Below are positions 25,999-33,817 of a DNA stretch of 64,000 nucleotides, piece after piece. Below the pieces are notes generated by a model, which saw only the letters and a list, made by a program, of their open reading frames with translations, was not told the DNA's origin and made no database searches. The translations under genes were made by a program, and so were the position numbers. This DNA comes from an uncultured Myxococcales bacterium (GTDB taxonomy: Bacteria > Myxococcota > Myxococcia > Myxococcales > Myxococcaceae), in contig CALJKW010000026.1 of NCBI GenBank assembly GCA_937980205.1, positions 70,436-134,435 of the forward strand, written 5' to 3'. How positions within the stretch are numbered: position 1 is the stretch's first letter; each line of letters opens with the position of its first letter.

Positions 25999-27542
25999 AT
26001 CAATCGCGCCCGCTAGGTGACAGATCACTTTGAGGCGGTCGAGCGGGCGTTGTCGAGGTCCCGCTGACCGTACCGGGCGTAGCGAAAATTTCGCCGGCGC
26101 TCGCGACGCAGCGGGCCGAGCCTGGTCGTATCGCGATGGGCGCGCTGAATCGCTGCGTGGAAGTGCTGCGCTCCGCCGGTGCGGTATGCGGCACGCAGGC
26201 GGCACATTCGCCGGGCGGTGCGCATCGCCCACCGCTGGCCGGCTCTTTTCATTCGGACCTGGAGCACGTGGCGGTGCGCGCTTTCGACAGCGCCGGTTCC
26301 AATGGGAAACCCGTGCTCGCGATACATCGCGTACTTCATGCGGCTGGCGTTCGCTCGGTAGTAGCGGGCGAGGTCGTCGAGGGCCGCCAGCGCGTCGTGC
26401 TTGCCCCTTCGTTGCCGTTCAGCTTCTGGGATGCAAGCCATCACCTCGGCCAGCACGAGCTCCGGGTCGCCGCCCATCAGCAGCGCCTCTATCCTCTCCT
26501 TCCATAGAGACAGGTACGGGCTTTCGTCGCCGAGCACGAGCTTCCCGCACTTCATCGCGTTCTCGACGGCGTGGTACCAGTCGAGGATCTGCACTGCGTC
26601 GGGCGCAAGCTGATCGGCCAGGGTCCAGTTGCACGGAGCGCCATCACCGACCCAGACGACCACGCCCGCTTCGTCGATGCGTTCAAGCTCGAGCGCCTCC
26701 TCGAGCACGGGCGCGAATTCGCTCATGCCACCGACCACGGCGGTGTAGCGCTCGGTTTCCGCGACGGCTTCGTTCTTATCGGCGTCGTGGCGGTAGACGA
26801 CCCCGACCTTCGCTTCCTTCCATGGCTCATCACCGCAGATGGGGACCATGCTGCCGTCGGTCATGACGACGAGCAGGTCGGGTGGCGTGTCGCTTGGGGC
26901 CTTGAGCTGTTCCTGCAGTCGTCCTTGGTCGGCTTCCTCGCACTGCGCGCCGACCCGGCTCACCACGCTTCGAAACAGCTCCGAAGTGAGTTCCCCTTCC
27001 TCCGGAAGCTCGAGCAGTCGGTCGAGCGGATAGAAGCCGAACTGGCAGCCATCGCAGTAGTGATAGTTGCGCATGAGCGTGAGCGGACCAATCAGGCTTT
27101 TCAACGTCCGCTCTCGCTGGGCCGCCTTCACCGGCGTGCGCCTCCCGCACTTGGGACATGGCTTCCCCGTCGTCTTCTCCGACTTCATTCGCGACAGCAG
27201 CCGCGCCATCGCCAGCTGTGCCTGAGCGCCGGCCCCGAATGCTCGCCAGACCGACAGCTCCATCTGCGACATCGTCATCCCGGGCACGTAGTTCTGCTCG
27301 GCGTGCCGGCGGGCCATCTCGTCCATCAAGTCGTCAGCGGTGAAGTCCTGCAGGCTCTTCTTACGGGTCATGTGGCGGCACAGATCACGCCCTGGGTGCA
27401 GGTGTCGAGAACCCAAAGCGCAACCGGCCACCGGAATGTCGGACCCGATCAGTAAAGTGCCGCCCGACAGCATCTGATGGGCCTCAGCGGCCATTCCGTG
27501 ATCTGCGGCCGCCGAATTACCTCAGACCCGTCGGCCACCCGA
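25999..27542 (-). mobile_element. ISKra4-type insertion sequence (ends provisional)
   Basis: One transposase gene bounded by a 12-base direct repeat, GACGCACACTTG, at 25987-25998 and 27543-27554. If those are target duplications the element is 1,544 bp. Subterminal inverted CAGATCAC/GTGATCTG lie at 26021-26028 and 27498-27505. A 12-base duplication is longer than I expect for this family, so the exact ends are uncertain. The left copy abuts the second palindromic repeat unit. Confidence 0.55.
26025..27371 (-). CDS. ISKra4-family transposase
   Basis: A 448-residue transposase starting MTRKKSLQDF. An N-terminal helical region is followed by a zinc-ribbon-like segment (CPKCGRRT near residue 73 and CDGCQFG near 105) and the RNase-H-type core: MTDGSMVPI, WVGDGAPCNW and LDWYHAVEN, a typical acidic motif set. 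The C-terminal signature FPIGTGAVESAHRHVLQVRMK carries the catalytic-type Glu and is diagnostic for ISKra4/ISAzba-type enzymes. Length is normal and the frame intact, so it could be active. Confidence 0.85.
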   Translation of the reverse strand: MTRKKSLQDFTADDLMDEMARRHAEQNYVPGMTMSQMELSVWRAFGAGAQAQLAMARLLSRMKSEKTTGKPCPKCGRRTPVKAAQRERTLKSLIGPLTLMRNYHYCDGCQFGFYPLDRLLELPEEGELTSELFRSVVSRVGAQCEEADQGRLQEQLKAPSDTPPDLLVVMTDGSMVPICGDEPWKEAKVGVVYRHDADKNEAVAETERYTAVVGGMSEFAPVLEEALELERIDEAGVVVWVGDGAPCNWTLADQLAPDAVQILDWYHAVENAMKCGKLVLGDESPYLSLWKERIEALLMGGDPELVLAEVMACIPEAERQRRGKHDALAALDDLARYYRANASRMKYAMYREHGFPIGTGAVESAHRHVLQVRMKRAGQRWAMRTARRMCRLRAAYRTGGAQHFHAAIQRAHRDTTRLGPLRRERRRNFRYARYGQRDLDNARSTASK

Positions 27543-27600
27543 GACGCACACTTGTGTCAGACCCGCATGCCAGGGTCGGCGTCAGAAAAGGGGGAAGCAC

Positions 27601-28161
27601 ATGTACTTCGACGTAGACAACGAGCGCGTCGTGCGCGCGTTCGTGGAATGCATCGCGGAGCACGGGGCCATCGAGATGTCGGTGGACCATGTCGCTCGAC
27701 GCCTGGGCTCATCGCGTGCCGGGCTCTACCGGCAATTCGGCAGCTGGCCGCAGATGGTCATGTTCGGCTACGAGGCCATGCTCGAGTGGGTCGACGGCCA
27801 GTTTCCAGACCGTGAGTCCGACCGCCGAGTCGACCTGGAGTCGTGGTGGGCACGCATGACGGCGCTGTTCAGCTCCCCGCTCGGACGCGGGATCCTGGCG
27901 ATGCGCGCGCTCGCTGCACTCCACTGCGGCACCCACGCGCTCGAGGAATTCGAGCTCGTGCGGCTTCGCGCGTTCCGCCACTGGTGTCGCAGCTCGCCCG
28001 CAGCCATCCACGCGTGCTGGGCGCTGATCAGAATCGCCGGTAACCCCAAGCTCACCGAGGAAGAGCGCACGCAGCTGCGTGAGATCGCTTGGGTCATGCT
28101 GGGCGGAGGTGCCGACACCACGGACTCGATCGAGGCGACGGCGCTTGCCGGGCTCATGTGA
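27601..28161 (+). CDS. TetR-family transcriptional regulator
   Basis: A 186-residue protein with the N-terminal TetR helix-turn-helix (about residues 10-52: AFVECIAEHGAIEMSVDHVA, then RRLGSSRAGLYRQFGSW). The C-terminal domain is helical and would bind an unknown ligand. A purine-rich GGGGGAAG lies six bases before the ATG. The next genes are an ECF sigma factor on the same strand and an SDR further on; TetR proteins often control adjacent genes, but no operator is obvious. It begins just outside the ISKra4 element. Confidence 0.85.
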   Translation: MYFDVDNERVVRAFVECIAEHGAIEMSVDHVARRLGSSRAGLYRQFGSWPQMVMFGYEAMLEWVDGQFPDRESDRRVDLESWWARMTALFSSPLGRGILAMRALAALHCGTHALEEFELVRLRAFRHWCRSSPAAIHACWALIRIAGNPKLTEEERTQLREIAWVMLGGGADTTDSIEATALAGLM

Positions 28162-28372
28162 CCTGGCTCAGTCTTCGAGCGGCAGCCCTCGCTCGCGCGC
28201 CGCCTGCTCCGCGCTCTGAGTACCGCGTCCAACGACACGCTGCGGACGAGGTCTCGCGTCGCGCCGGCGTCGTCGCTCACCGGCACGACGGCTCGCCTGG
28301 CACGTCACCACTTGGGAACACGCGAACTTGCGCCTTGCATCGCACCGGCTGGGCGTTGGACAACCGAACACG

Positions 28373-29017
28373 ATGACGATGGGCAACGTCTCCGACGAAG
28401 AGCTGGTCGAGCACGTGCTCGGCGGTCGGCCGGCGATGTTCGACCTGTTGATGCAGCGCCACACCGAGCGGCTGCGGCGCGTGGTTCGCTCGGTCTTGAA
28501 AGACGACGCGCAGGTCGACGACGTGCTGCAGGAGACCTTCCTCCGCGCCTTCGCGCACCTCGCCGACTTCCAGGGCAACTCGAAGTTCGCCTCGTGGCTC
28601 ACGCGCATCGCCGTCAACGAAGCCGTGATGCGCAAGCGCCGCGCGGTCGAGCAGGTCGACGTCAGCGGCATGGACCTCTCCGGCCGCGACGCCGGCCCCG
28701 AAGACGTCGCTGCTTCGCGCCAGCTCGGCGAGCTGCTCGAGAAGGCCGTCGAGGCGCTGCCCGAGAACTACAAAGACGTCTTCATGCTCCGCGTCGTCGA
28801 CGGCTTCTCCGTTGCCGAGACGGCGTGGGTGCTCGGTGTCTCCGAAGAGGCGGTGCGCACGCGCGCCTTCCGCGCGAACGAGCAGCTGCGCGCGATCCTC
28901 GCCGAGGCCGGCGGCGCCGGGTCAGTCGCCGGTGCGGCAGATAGAAAAGCCCGAGCAGCGCGGCGTACACCGCGTGCTCCCGCAGCACCGACGCCGGAGT
29001 GCGCACCGCGCAATTGA
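28373..29017 (+). CDS. RNA polymerase ECF sigma factor
   Basis: A 214-residue sigma-70 family protein. Region 2 spans about residues 12-85 (VLGGRPAMFDLLMQRHTERL, DVLQETFLRAFAHL, KFASWLTRIAVNEAVM) and region 4 about 118-170 (LEKAVEALPENYKDVFMLRV, GFSVAETAWVLGVSEEAVRTR). The last 35 residues are an Ala/Pro/Arg-rich tail that may be a reading-through extension. No anti-sigma factor is adjacent. The start may be ATG 28373 or the ATG two codons later. The 211 bases between this gene and tetR hold no gene I can support. Confidence 0.9.
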   Translation: MTMGNVSDEELVEHVLGGRPAMFDLLMQRHTERLRRVVRSVLKDDAQVDDVLQETFLRAFAHLADFQGNSKFASWLTRIAVNEAVMRKRRAVEQVDVSGMDLSGRDAGPEDVAASRQLGELLEKAVEALPENYKDVFMLRVVDGFSVAETAWVLGVSEEAVRTRAFRANEQLRAILAEAGGAGSVAGAADRKARAARRTPRAPAAPTPECAPRN

Positions 29018-29082
29018 GCCGCCTGAAGCGGACGCGCAACTCCGCTCGGTCCGCGTTGCTCGCTCGCCAGGCTGAACGCCGC

Positions 29083-30069
29083 TCACTGCTTTCTCCACCG
29101 CCGGAAGAGCAGCCCCGCGGTGACCGCGGAGAGCACACCGGCAGCGAGGCCCTTGAGGTGCATTCGCGCCCAGAGCTGCACGCTCGACGCGCGCGCCTCG
29201 TCGTCGAACGAGCCGTGGGCGCCGCGGTCTCCGGGCAGCGGAGCGAGCAGGTTGTTCTTCTTCGGCGGCGGCAGCGCGTGGGTGACCTGCGCGACCTTCG
29301 CCCGCCGGGCGAGCCAGCGGTCGAGCAGCCCCGGCGCCAGCTTCTGGCCGATCAGCGCCTGCAGCGTCTTCGGGCCGATGGCCAGCTCGCGGCACGGGTT
29401 GTCGACGACGTACAGGCACGCGTCGGCGATCACCTCGGGTTGGTAGATGACGCCGCCCATCGGGTGCGCGTGCGCGCCGAGCTTGTTCTTCATCACGTCG
29501 AACTGCGGAGTGTTCGTCGCCGGCACCAGCAGGTGGCACAGCTTCACGTCACACTTCTCGTCGACGAGCTCCGAGCGCAGCGAGTCGGTGAACGCGCGCA
29601 CTGCGGCCTTCGACGCGCAGTACGCCGCCTGCATCGGAATGGAGCGGTAGGCGAGCAGCGAGCCGACCTGCACGATGACTCCGCGGTTCTTCTTGCGCAT
29701 GTGCCGCAGCGCCGCGAGCGTGCCGTAGACCGTGCCGAGGTAGTTGACGCGCATCACCTGCTCGAGCTCTTCGGCGGTGAGCTCCTCGGTGGGCCCGAGC
29801 ACGGAGACCATGGCGTCGTTCACCCAGACGTCGAGCGCTCCGTAGTGCGCGACGATCTGATCCGCGAGCGAGTCCACCATCACGCGGTCGGTGACGTCGA
29901 CGGGCAGCGCGAGCGCATCGCCCCCGGCGCGGCGGATCTCACGGGCGGCGGCTTCGAGGCCCTCGCGCCCACGGGCGAGCAGCGCGACCTTGTCTCCCCG
30001 GGCACCGAACGCACGAGCGATGGCGCGTCCGATGCCGCTGGATGCTCCCGTTACTGCAACGACGGACAT
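29083..30069 (-). CDS. Short-chain dehydrogenase/reductase (SDR)
   Basis: A 328-residue SDR: nucleotide-binding TGASSGIG at about residues 7-14, NDAMVS (an NNAG-like site) near 82-87, and the catalytic YCASK near 149-153. The C-terminal 80 residues extend beyond the core (HALPPPKKNNLLAP) and end in a hydrophobic segment with a basic tail (LKGLAAGVLSAVTAGLLFRR), which suggests membrane association. Substrate not evident. It is convergent with the sigma-factor gene. Confidence 0.88.
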   Translation of the reverse strand: MSVVAVTGASSGIGRAIARAFGARGDKVALLARGREGLEAAAREIRRAGGDALALPVDVTDRVMVDSLADQIVAHYGALDVWVNDAMVSVLGPTEELTAEELEQVMRVNYLGTVYGTLAALRHMRKKNRGVIVQVGSLLAYRSIPMQAAYCASKAAVRAFTDSLRSELVDEKCDVKLCHLLVPATNTPQFDVMKNKLGAHAHPMGGVIYQPEVIADACLYVVDNPCRELAIGPKTLQALIGQKLAPGLLDRWLARRAKVAQVTHALPPPKKNNLLAPLPGDRGAHGSFDDEARASSVQLWARMHLKGLAAGVLSAVTAGLLFRRWRKQ

Positions 30070-30230
30070 TGCACGGGGGCGATGTGCATTCACGGTGCCA
30101 CACGCGCAAGGCCGCGACGCGCGGTGCCGCGGCCGTGCACGAGCGCCCCAACACGGACGAAACCGCACCCGAACGCGAACCCGAACCCGGCTTTTTGTCC
30201 CCTTTCGCAGGCCCCGGCATACCCCCACCC

Positions 30231-30497
30231 ATGCGACGACCGACCCTCTCCGCTCTCGCCGTCATGCTGTCCACCGCCTGTGGCCCGGACCTGCGTACGC
30301 CGCAGCCGCAGCCGGACATCAACCAGCTCAACGAAGAGCTGGCGACGACGGACCTCCGCACCGCGCTGAGCCGCCGCGAGCACTTCAAGCCGCTGTGCGA
30401 CGAGGCGGGCTACCCGCTGGTCGGCAACCTCGCCACGAAGGGCGGCACCACCGCCAGCGACTTCTGCCGGTCGACGCGCGGCGGCCACGACCGGTGA
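30231..30497 (+). CDS. Small lipoprotein
   Basis: An 88-residue protein starting MRRPTLSALAVMLSTACG, a clear lipobox, with a charged mature part (INQLNEELATTDLRTALS) and two further cysteines. No domain is recognised. Its TGA overlaps the GTG of the ferritin-like gene, so the two form one unit. Confidence 0.7.
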   Translation: MRRPTLSALAVMLSTACGPDLRTPQPQPDINQLNEELATTDLRTALSRREHFKPLCDEAGYPLVGNLATKGGTTASDFCRSTRGGHDR

Positions 30498-31285
30498 GCC
30501 TCTTCTCGCTCGACCTGCTCGGCGGTCCGTGGGCGCGCCGGCTCGCCGCACGCCACGCGAGCCTCGAGATCGACTGGCACGGCATCGCGGGCGAGGCTTC
30601 TGAGTCGCTCGTCGCCACCGCGCGCGAGGTCTGGACGCACACCGCGTTCAGCGAATACGCGAGCGGCGCCAGCTTCGCCGAGATCGCCTCTGCGCTCGCG
30701 GCGGCGAAGGCCCCCATCGACCTCATCGCCGCCGCCGGCGAGTTCATCGCCGACGAGATGTTCCACGCCGAGCTCGCCGGCCGCGTCGCGATGGCGCTCG
30801 GCGGAGCGGTGCCGCTCGACGTCGACCTCTCCCGGCTCGTGCGGCCCCCGTCTTCCCGCGAGCCGCTGCTGCGCGCCGCGGAGCTCGTGGTGCGCACCTG
30901 CTGCGTCGGCGAGGCGTTGACCGTTCCGGTGCTCAACACGTCGCGGCGCGTGGCCGGCTCGAAGACCATCGAGGCGGTCATCACCCGCATCCTGCGCGAC
31001 GAGTCCCAGCACGCGCAGCTCGGCTGGTGGTTCCTCGACTGGGCCGACCTCTCGGAAGGAGACCGCATGCACCTCGGCCGCGTCGCCGGGGACACGCTGA
31101 AGTCGTTCTCCGTCATCTTCGCCGGCGAGTGCTCCGCCGAGGCGGGGCTCGGCCGGCTCGACTGCTCTCACTTCGACCCGACGTTCCGCCGCGCCGTGCG
31201 CGACGACGTGGTCGGCCCGCTCGCCGAGCGCGGCATCGAGGTGCCGCTGGGCGACGTAGAAGAGCTGATCGCCGCCGCAGCGTGA
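30494..31285 (+). CDS. Ferritin-like diiron-fold protein
   Basis: A 263-residue all-helical protein. The ferritin-like di-iron ligand pattern is visible as ExxH pairs: EFIADEMFHAEL (about residues 89-100) and a second RDESQHAQLGWW (about 167-178), plus Glu in GEALTVPVL (about 136). No signal peptide. Such proteins oxidise or hydroxylate small molecules or sequester iron; the substrate is unknown. Overlaps the upstream lipoprotein gene and is followed 13 bp later by the BtuF-like gene. Confidence 0.75.
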   Translation: MSLFSLDLLGGPWARRLAARHASLEIDWHGIAGEASESLVATAREVWTHTAFSEYASGASFAEIASALAAAKAPIDLIAAAGEFIADEMFHAELAGRVAMALGGAVPLDVDLSRLVRPPSSREPLLRAAELVVRTCCVGEALTVPVLNTSRRVAGSKTIEAVITRILRDESQHAQLGWWFLDWADLSEGDRMHLGRVAGDTLKSFSVIFAGECSAEAGLGRLDCSHFDPTFRRAVRDDVVGPLAERGIEVPLGDVEELIAAAA

Positions 31286-31298
31286 TACGCCGCGCGCG

Positions 31299-32129
31299 AT
31301 GGCCTGGCCCACGCGCGTCGTCTGCCTGACGGAAGAAACGACCGAGACGCTCTACCGCATCGGAGCGGGCGACCTCGTCGTCGGCGTCAGCGGCTTCACC
31401 GTGCGCCCGCCCGAGGCGCGCAAGAAGCCGAAGGTCAGCTCGTTCCTCGACGCCAACTTCGAGCGCATCCTCGAGCTGAAGCCGGACCTCGTGCTCGGGT
31501 TCTCCGACCTGCAGGCGGACCTCGGCGCCGAGCTCTGCCGCCGCGGAGTGCCGGTGCACCTGTTCAACCAGCGCTCCATCGAGCAGGTGCTGCAGTCGGT
31601 GCTGCTGACCTGCGCGATGGTCGGGCGCGGTGAGGCCGGAGAGAAGCTGTGCGCCGAGCTGCGCGCCGGGCTCGACCGCGTCCGCGAGCAGGCGGCCCGG
31701 TTGCCGCGGCGTCCCCGCGCCTTCTTCGAGGAGTGGCACGAGCCGTTGATCAGCGGCATCCGCTGGTGCAGCGAGCTGCTCGAGCTCGCCGGCGCCGACG
31801 ACGTCTGCGCCGAGAGCCGCGCGCACCAGGGCGCGAAGGGCCGCATCTACGCGCCGGAGGAGGTCGCGCGCCGGGACCCCGAGCTCGTCGTCGCCAGCTG
31901 GTGCGGGCGGAAGGCGAAGCGGGAGAAGATCGTCTCGCGCCCCGGCTGGGCGAACGTCACCGCGGTCCGGGATGATCAGCTCTACGAGGTGAAGAGCGCG
32001 ATGATTCTGCAGCCCGGCCCCGCGGCGCTCACCGACGGCGTCGCGCAGCTGCTCGCCATCGTCACCGCGGTGGCGCACGGCAGGAAGCTGCCGGCCAAGC
32101 CCGGAGAGCTGAGGAGCGTCCCACGATGA
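31299..32129 (+). CDS. BtuF-like cobalamin/siderophore substrate-binding protein without signal peptide
   Basis: A 276-residue protein of the class III periplasmic-binding family: VVCLTEETTETLYRIGAGDL at the N-terminus, LDANFERILELKPDLVLGF in the first lobe, a long linking helix, and RDPELVVASW near 195. Family members bind vitamin B12, heme or siderophores for ABC import. Unusually the protein starts directly with the first beta strand and has no signal peptide or lipobox, so it should stay in the cytoplasm, and no permease or ATPase is adjacent. It could be a B12-binding cytoplasmic relative. Its TGA overlaps the next ATG. Confidence 0.8.
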   Translation: MAWPTRVVCLTEETTETLYRIGAGDLVVGVSGFTVRPPEARKKPKVSSFLDANFERILELKPDLVLGFSDLQADLGAELCRRGVPVHLFNQRSIEQVLQSVLLTCAMVGRGEAGEKLCAELRAGLDRVREQAARLPRRPRAFFEEWHEPLISGIRWCSELLELAGADDVCAESRAHQGAKGRIYAPEEVARRDPELVVASWCGRKAKREKIVSRPGWANVTAVRDDQLYEVKSAMILQPGPAALTDGVAQLLAIVTAVAHGRKLPAKPGELRSVPR

Positions 32130-33229
32130 AGCGACTGCCGGTGCTGGTGCTGTTGCTTTCCTGTGGGACTCCGCCCGGCGTGGAGGACGCTGGGATGGAA
32201 GACGTCGACGCGGGCGGTCTCGACGCCGGTGAGCGCGATGCGGGTGAGCACGACGCGGGCGCGCCCGACTCCGGCAGCATCGACGCGGGCCCCGCAGACA
32301 GCGGCACCGCAGACGCCGGCATCCCCGACGCCGGCATCCCCGACGCCGGCATCCCCGACGCCGGCATCCCCGACGCCGGCATCCCCGACGCGGGCCCACC
32401 GCCGCCGACGTGCACCGCGAACGGCATCCCCGGCACGTGCCTCGACGTCTCGGTCTGCACCGGCACGCGGCAGCCGACGCCCGGCCTCTGTCCCGGCCCG
32501 GCGAACATCCAGTGCTGCACGCCGCGGTACGCGAACAGCTGCGACCCGAACGTGCGCCCCGAGCCGAACGCGGGGCTCACCGAAGACGCGCCGGACAGCG
32601 GGTGCCCGGGCGGCATGGTGCAGGTGTCGACGTTCTGCATCGACCGCTACGAGGCCTCGCTCGACGAGGTGCTGCAAGACGGCGGGACGCGGCCGTGGTC
32701 TCCGTTCCACAACCCGGGCACCACGCGGGTGCGCGCGCGGTCGCTGCGTGGCGCGACTCCGCAGGGCTACATCTCGGGTCTGCAGGCCGCGGACGCGTGC
32801 CTCGAGGCCGGCAAGCGCCTGTGCACCGACGCGGAGTGGCTGCGCGCCTGCCGCGGCCCGGGCGCGCTCACCTACCCGTACGGCAGCACGCGCATGCCCG
32901 GCGTGTGCAACGACGCGCGCAGCGTGCACCCGGCGATCGAGCTGTACGGCACGAGCGCGTCGTGGATCTACAGCCACATCGACAGCCCGTGCCTGAACCA
33001 GCTCGACGCGGGCCTGTTGCCGACGGCGGCGAAGAGCGGCTGCCTCACCGCGGAGGGGCTGCACGACATGATGGGCAACCTCCACGAGTGGACGGCGGAT
33101 CCGGCGGGCACGTTCCGCGGCGGTTTCTACGTGGACACCGTCATCAACGGGAACGGCTGCCTCTACGTCACCACCGCGCACACCACGTCCCATTGGGATT
33201 ATTCGACCGGCTTCCGCTGCTGCTTGTAA
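32126..33229 (+). CDS. SUMF1/FGE-fold lipoprotein with Asp-Ala-Gly repeats
   Basis: A 367-residue lipoprotein (lipobox LLSC at about 12) with a long low-complexity Asp/Ala/Gly/Glu linker, including DNA-level tandem repeats, then a Cys-rich piece and a formylglycine-generating-enzyme-like fold. FGE-type cues are GGMVQVSTFCIDRYEASL, EAGKRLCTDAEWLRACRG, LTYPYGS and GLHDMMGNLHEWT, and the terminal GFRCCL. The active-site cysteine pair of true FGEs cannot be confirmed. Secreted relatives act as structural or C-type-lectin-like surface proteins. It starts at the ATG overlapping the BtuF-like stop. Confidence 0.82.
   Translation: MKRLPVLVLLLSCGTPPGVEDAGMEDVDAGGLDAGERDAGEHDAGAPDSGSIDAGPADSGTADAGIPDAGIPDAGIPDAGIPDAGIPDAGPPPPTCTANGIPGTCLDVSVCTGTRQPTPGLCPGPANIQCCTPRYANSCDPNVRPEPNAGLTEDAPDSGCPGGMVQVSTFCIDRYEASLDEVLQDGGTRPWSPFHNPGTTRVRARSLRGATPQGYISGLQAADACLEAGKRLCTDAEWLRACRGPGALTYPYGSTRMPGVCNDARSVHPAIELYGTSASWIYSHIDSPCLNQLDAGLLPTAAKSGCLTAEGLHDMMGNLHEWTADPAGTFRGGFYVDTVINGNGCLYVTTAHTTSHWDYSTGFRCCL
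32312..32386 (+). repeat. 15-bp tandem repeat, five units
   Basis: Five identical consecutive copies of GACGCCGGCATCCCC, coding Asp-Ala-Gly-Ile-Pro, sit in the linker of the SUMF1-fold lipoprotein. The frame is kept by any whole-unit gain or loss, so the linker length could vary between strains. Confidence 0.9.
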
Positions 33230-33238
33230 GACGTGCCC

Positions 33239-33757
33239 ATGCGCACGTTCCTGCTGACGCTGCTCGTCGCGTTCCCCGCAGCCGCCGACTCGGTCTGGCT
33301 GACGAAGGTCGGCGACAAGAAGATCTCCGTCATCAAAGAGGTCCGCGAGGCGACCGGTCTCGGGCTCAAAGACGCGAAGGACCTCGTCGAGGCCGCGCCG
33401 AAGCAGGTGAAGGCGGGCCTGAGCCGCGCCGACGCCGACGCGCTGGTGGCGAAGCTCACCGCGGCTGGCGCCTCCGCCGAAGTGCGCAGCGAAGGCGCCA
33501 GCGCAGCGCCGGCTCCTGCGACCGGAGCCGTCGAGGGCAAGTACTCCGTGCGGCTGGAGTCGTTCGGCCAGGCGAAGATCTCCTGCATCAAGGTCGTGAA
33601 GGACAACCTCGGCCTCGGCCTCAAAGACGCGAAGGAGCTCGTCGAGCGCGCCCCCGTCGACGTCAAGCACGGGCTCTCGAAAGAGGCGGCCGAGAAGCTC
33701 GCGAAGCAGCTCAACGACGCGGGCGGCACGGCGAAGGCGCTCCTCGCGGCCGACTGA
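33239..33757 (+). CDS. Exported protein made of two ribosomal L7/L12 C-terminal-like domains
   Basis: A 172-residue protein (ATG chosen; GTG at 33233 is possible). A signal peptide (MRTFLLTLLVAFPAAADS) precedes two L7/L12-CTD-like domains: residues about 20-85 (KISVIKEVREATGLGLKDAK, DLVEAAPKQVKAGLS) and 105-170 (KISCIKVVKDNLGLGLKDAK, ELVERAPVDVKHGLS). The GLGLKDAK loop, shared with the L7/L12 CTD that binds elongation factors, is present twice. The L7/L12 N-terminal dimerisation domain is absent. Export makes a ribosomal role unlikely; the domain may serve as a protein-binding module outside the cytoplasm. Confidence 0.88.
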   Translation: MRTFLLTLLVAFPAAADSVWLTKVGDKKISVIKEVREATGLGLKDAKDLVEAAPKQVKAGLSRADADALVAKLTAAGASAEVRSEGASAAPAPATGAVEGKYSVRLESFGQAKISCIKVVKDNLGLGLKDAKELVERAPVDVKHGLSKEAAEKLAKQLNDAGGTAKALLAAD

Positions 33758-33817
33758 GGAACACGGGCCCGAGGGCGCGCGTTCTCTGGCCCGTTCGTGC
33801 CACACTGTCCGACCCTG

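Noticed and set aside
27372..27600. An extra gene between the IS transposase and tetR
   Set aside because: Only short frames lacking start signals are present; the region fits the IS end plus the tetR promoter.
32312..32386. The five 15-bp repeats as a CRISPR array
   Set aside because: Repeats are contiguous with no spacers and lie inside a protein linker.
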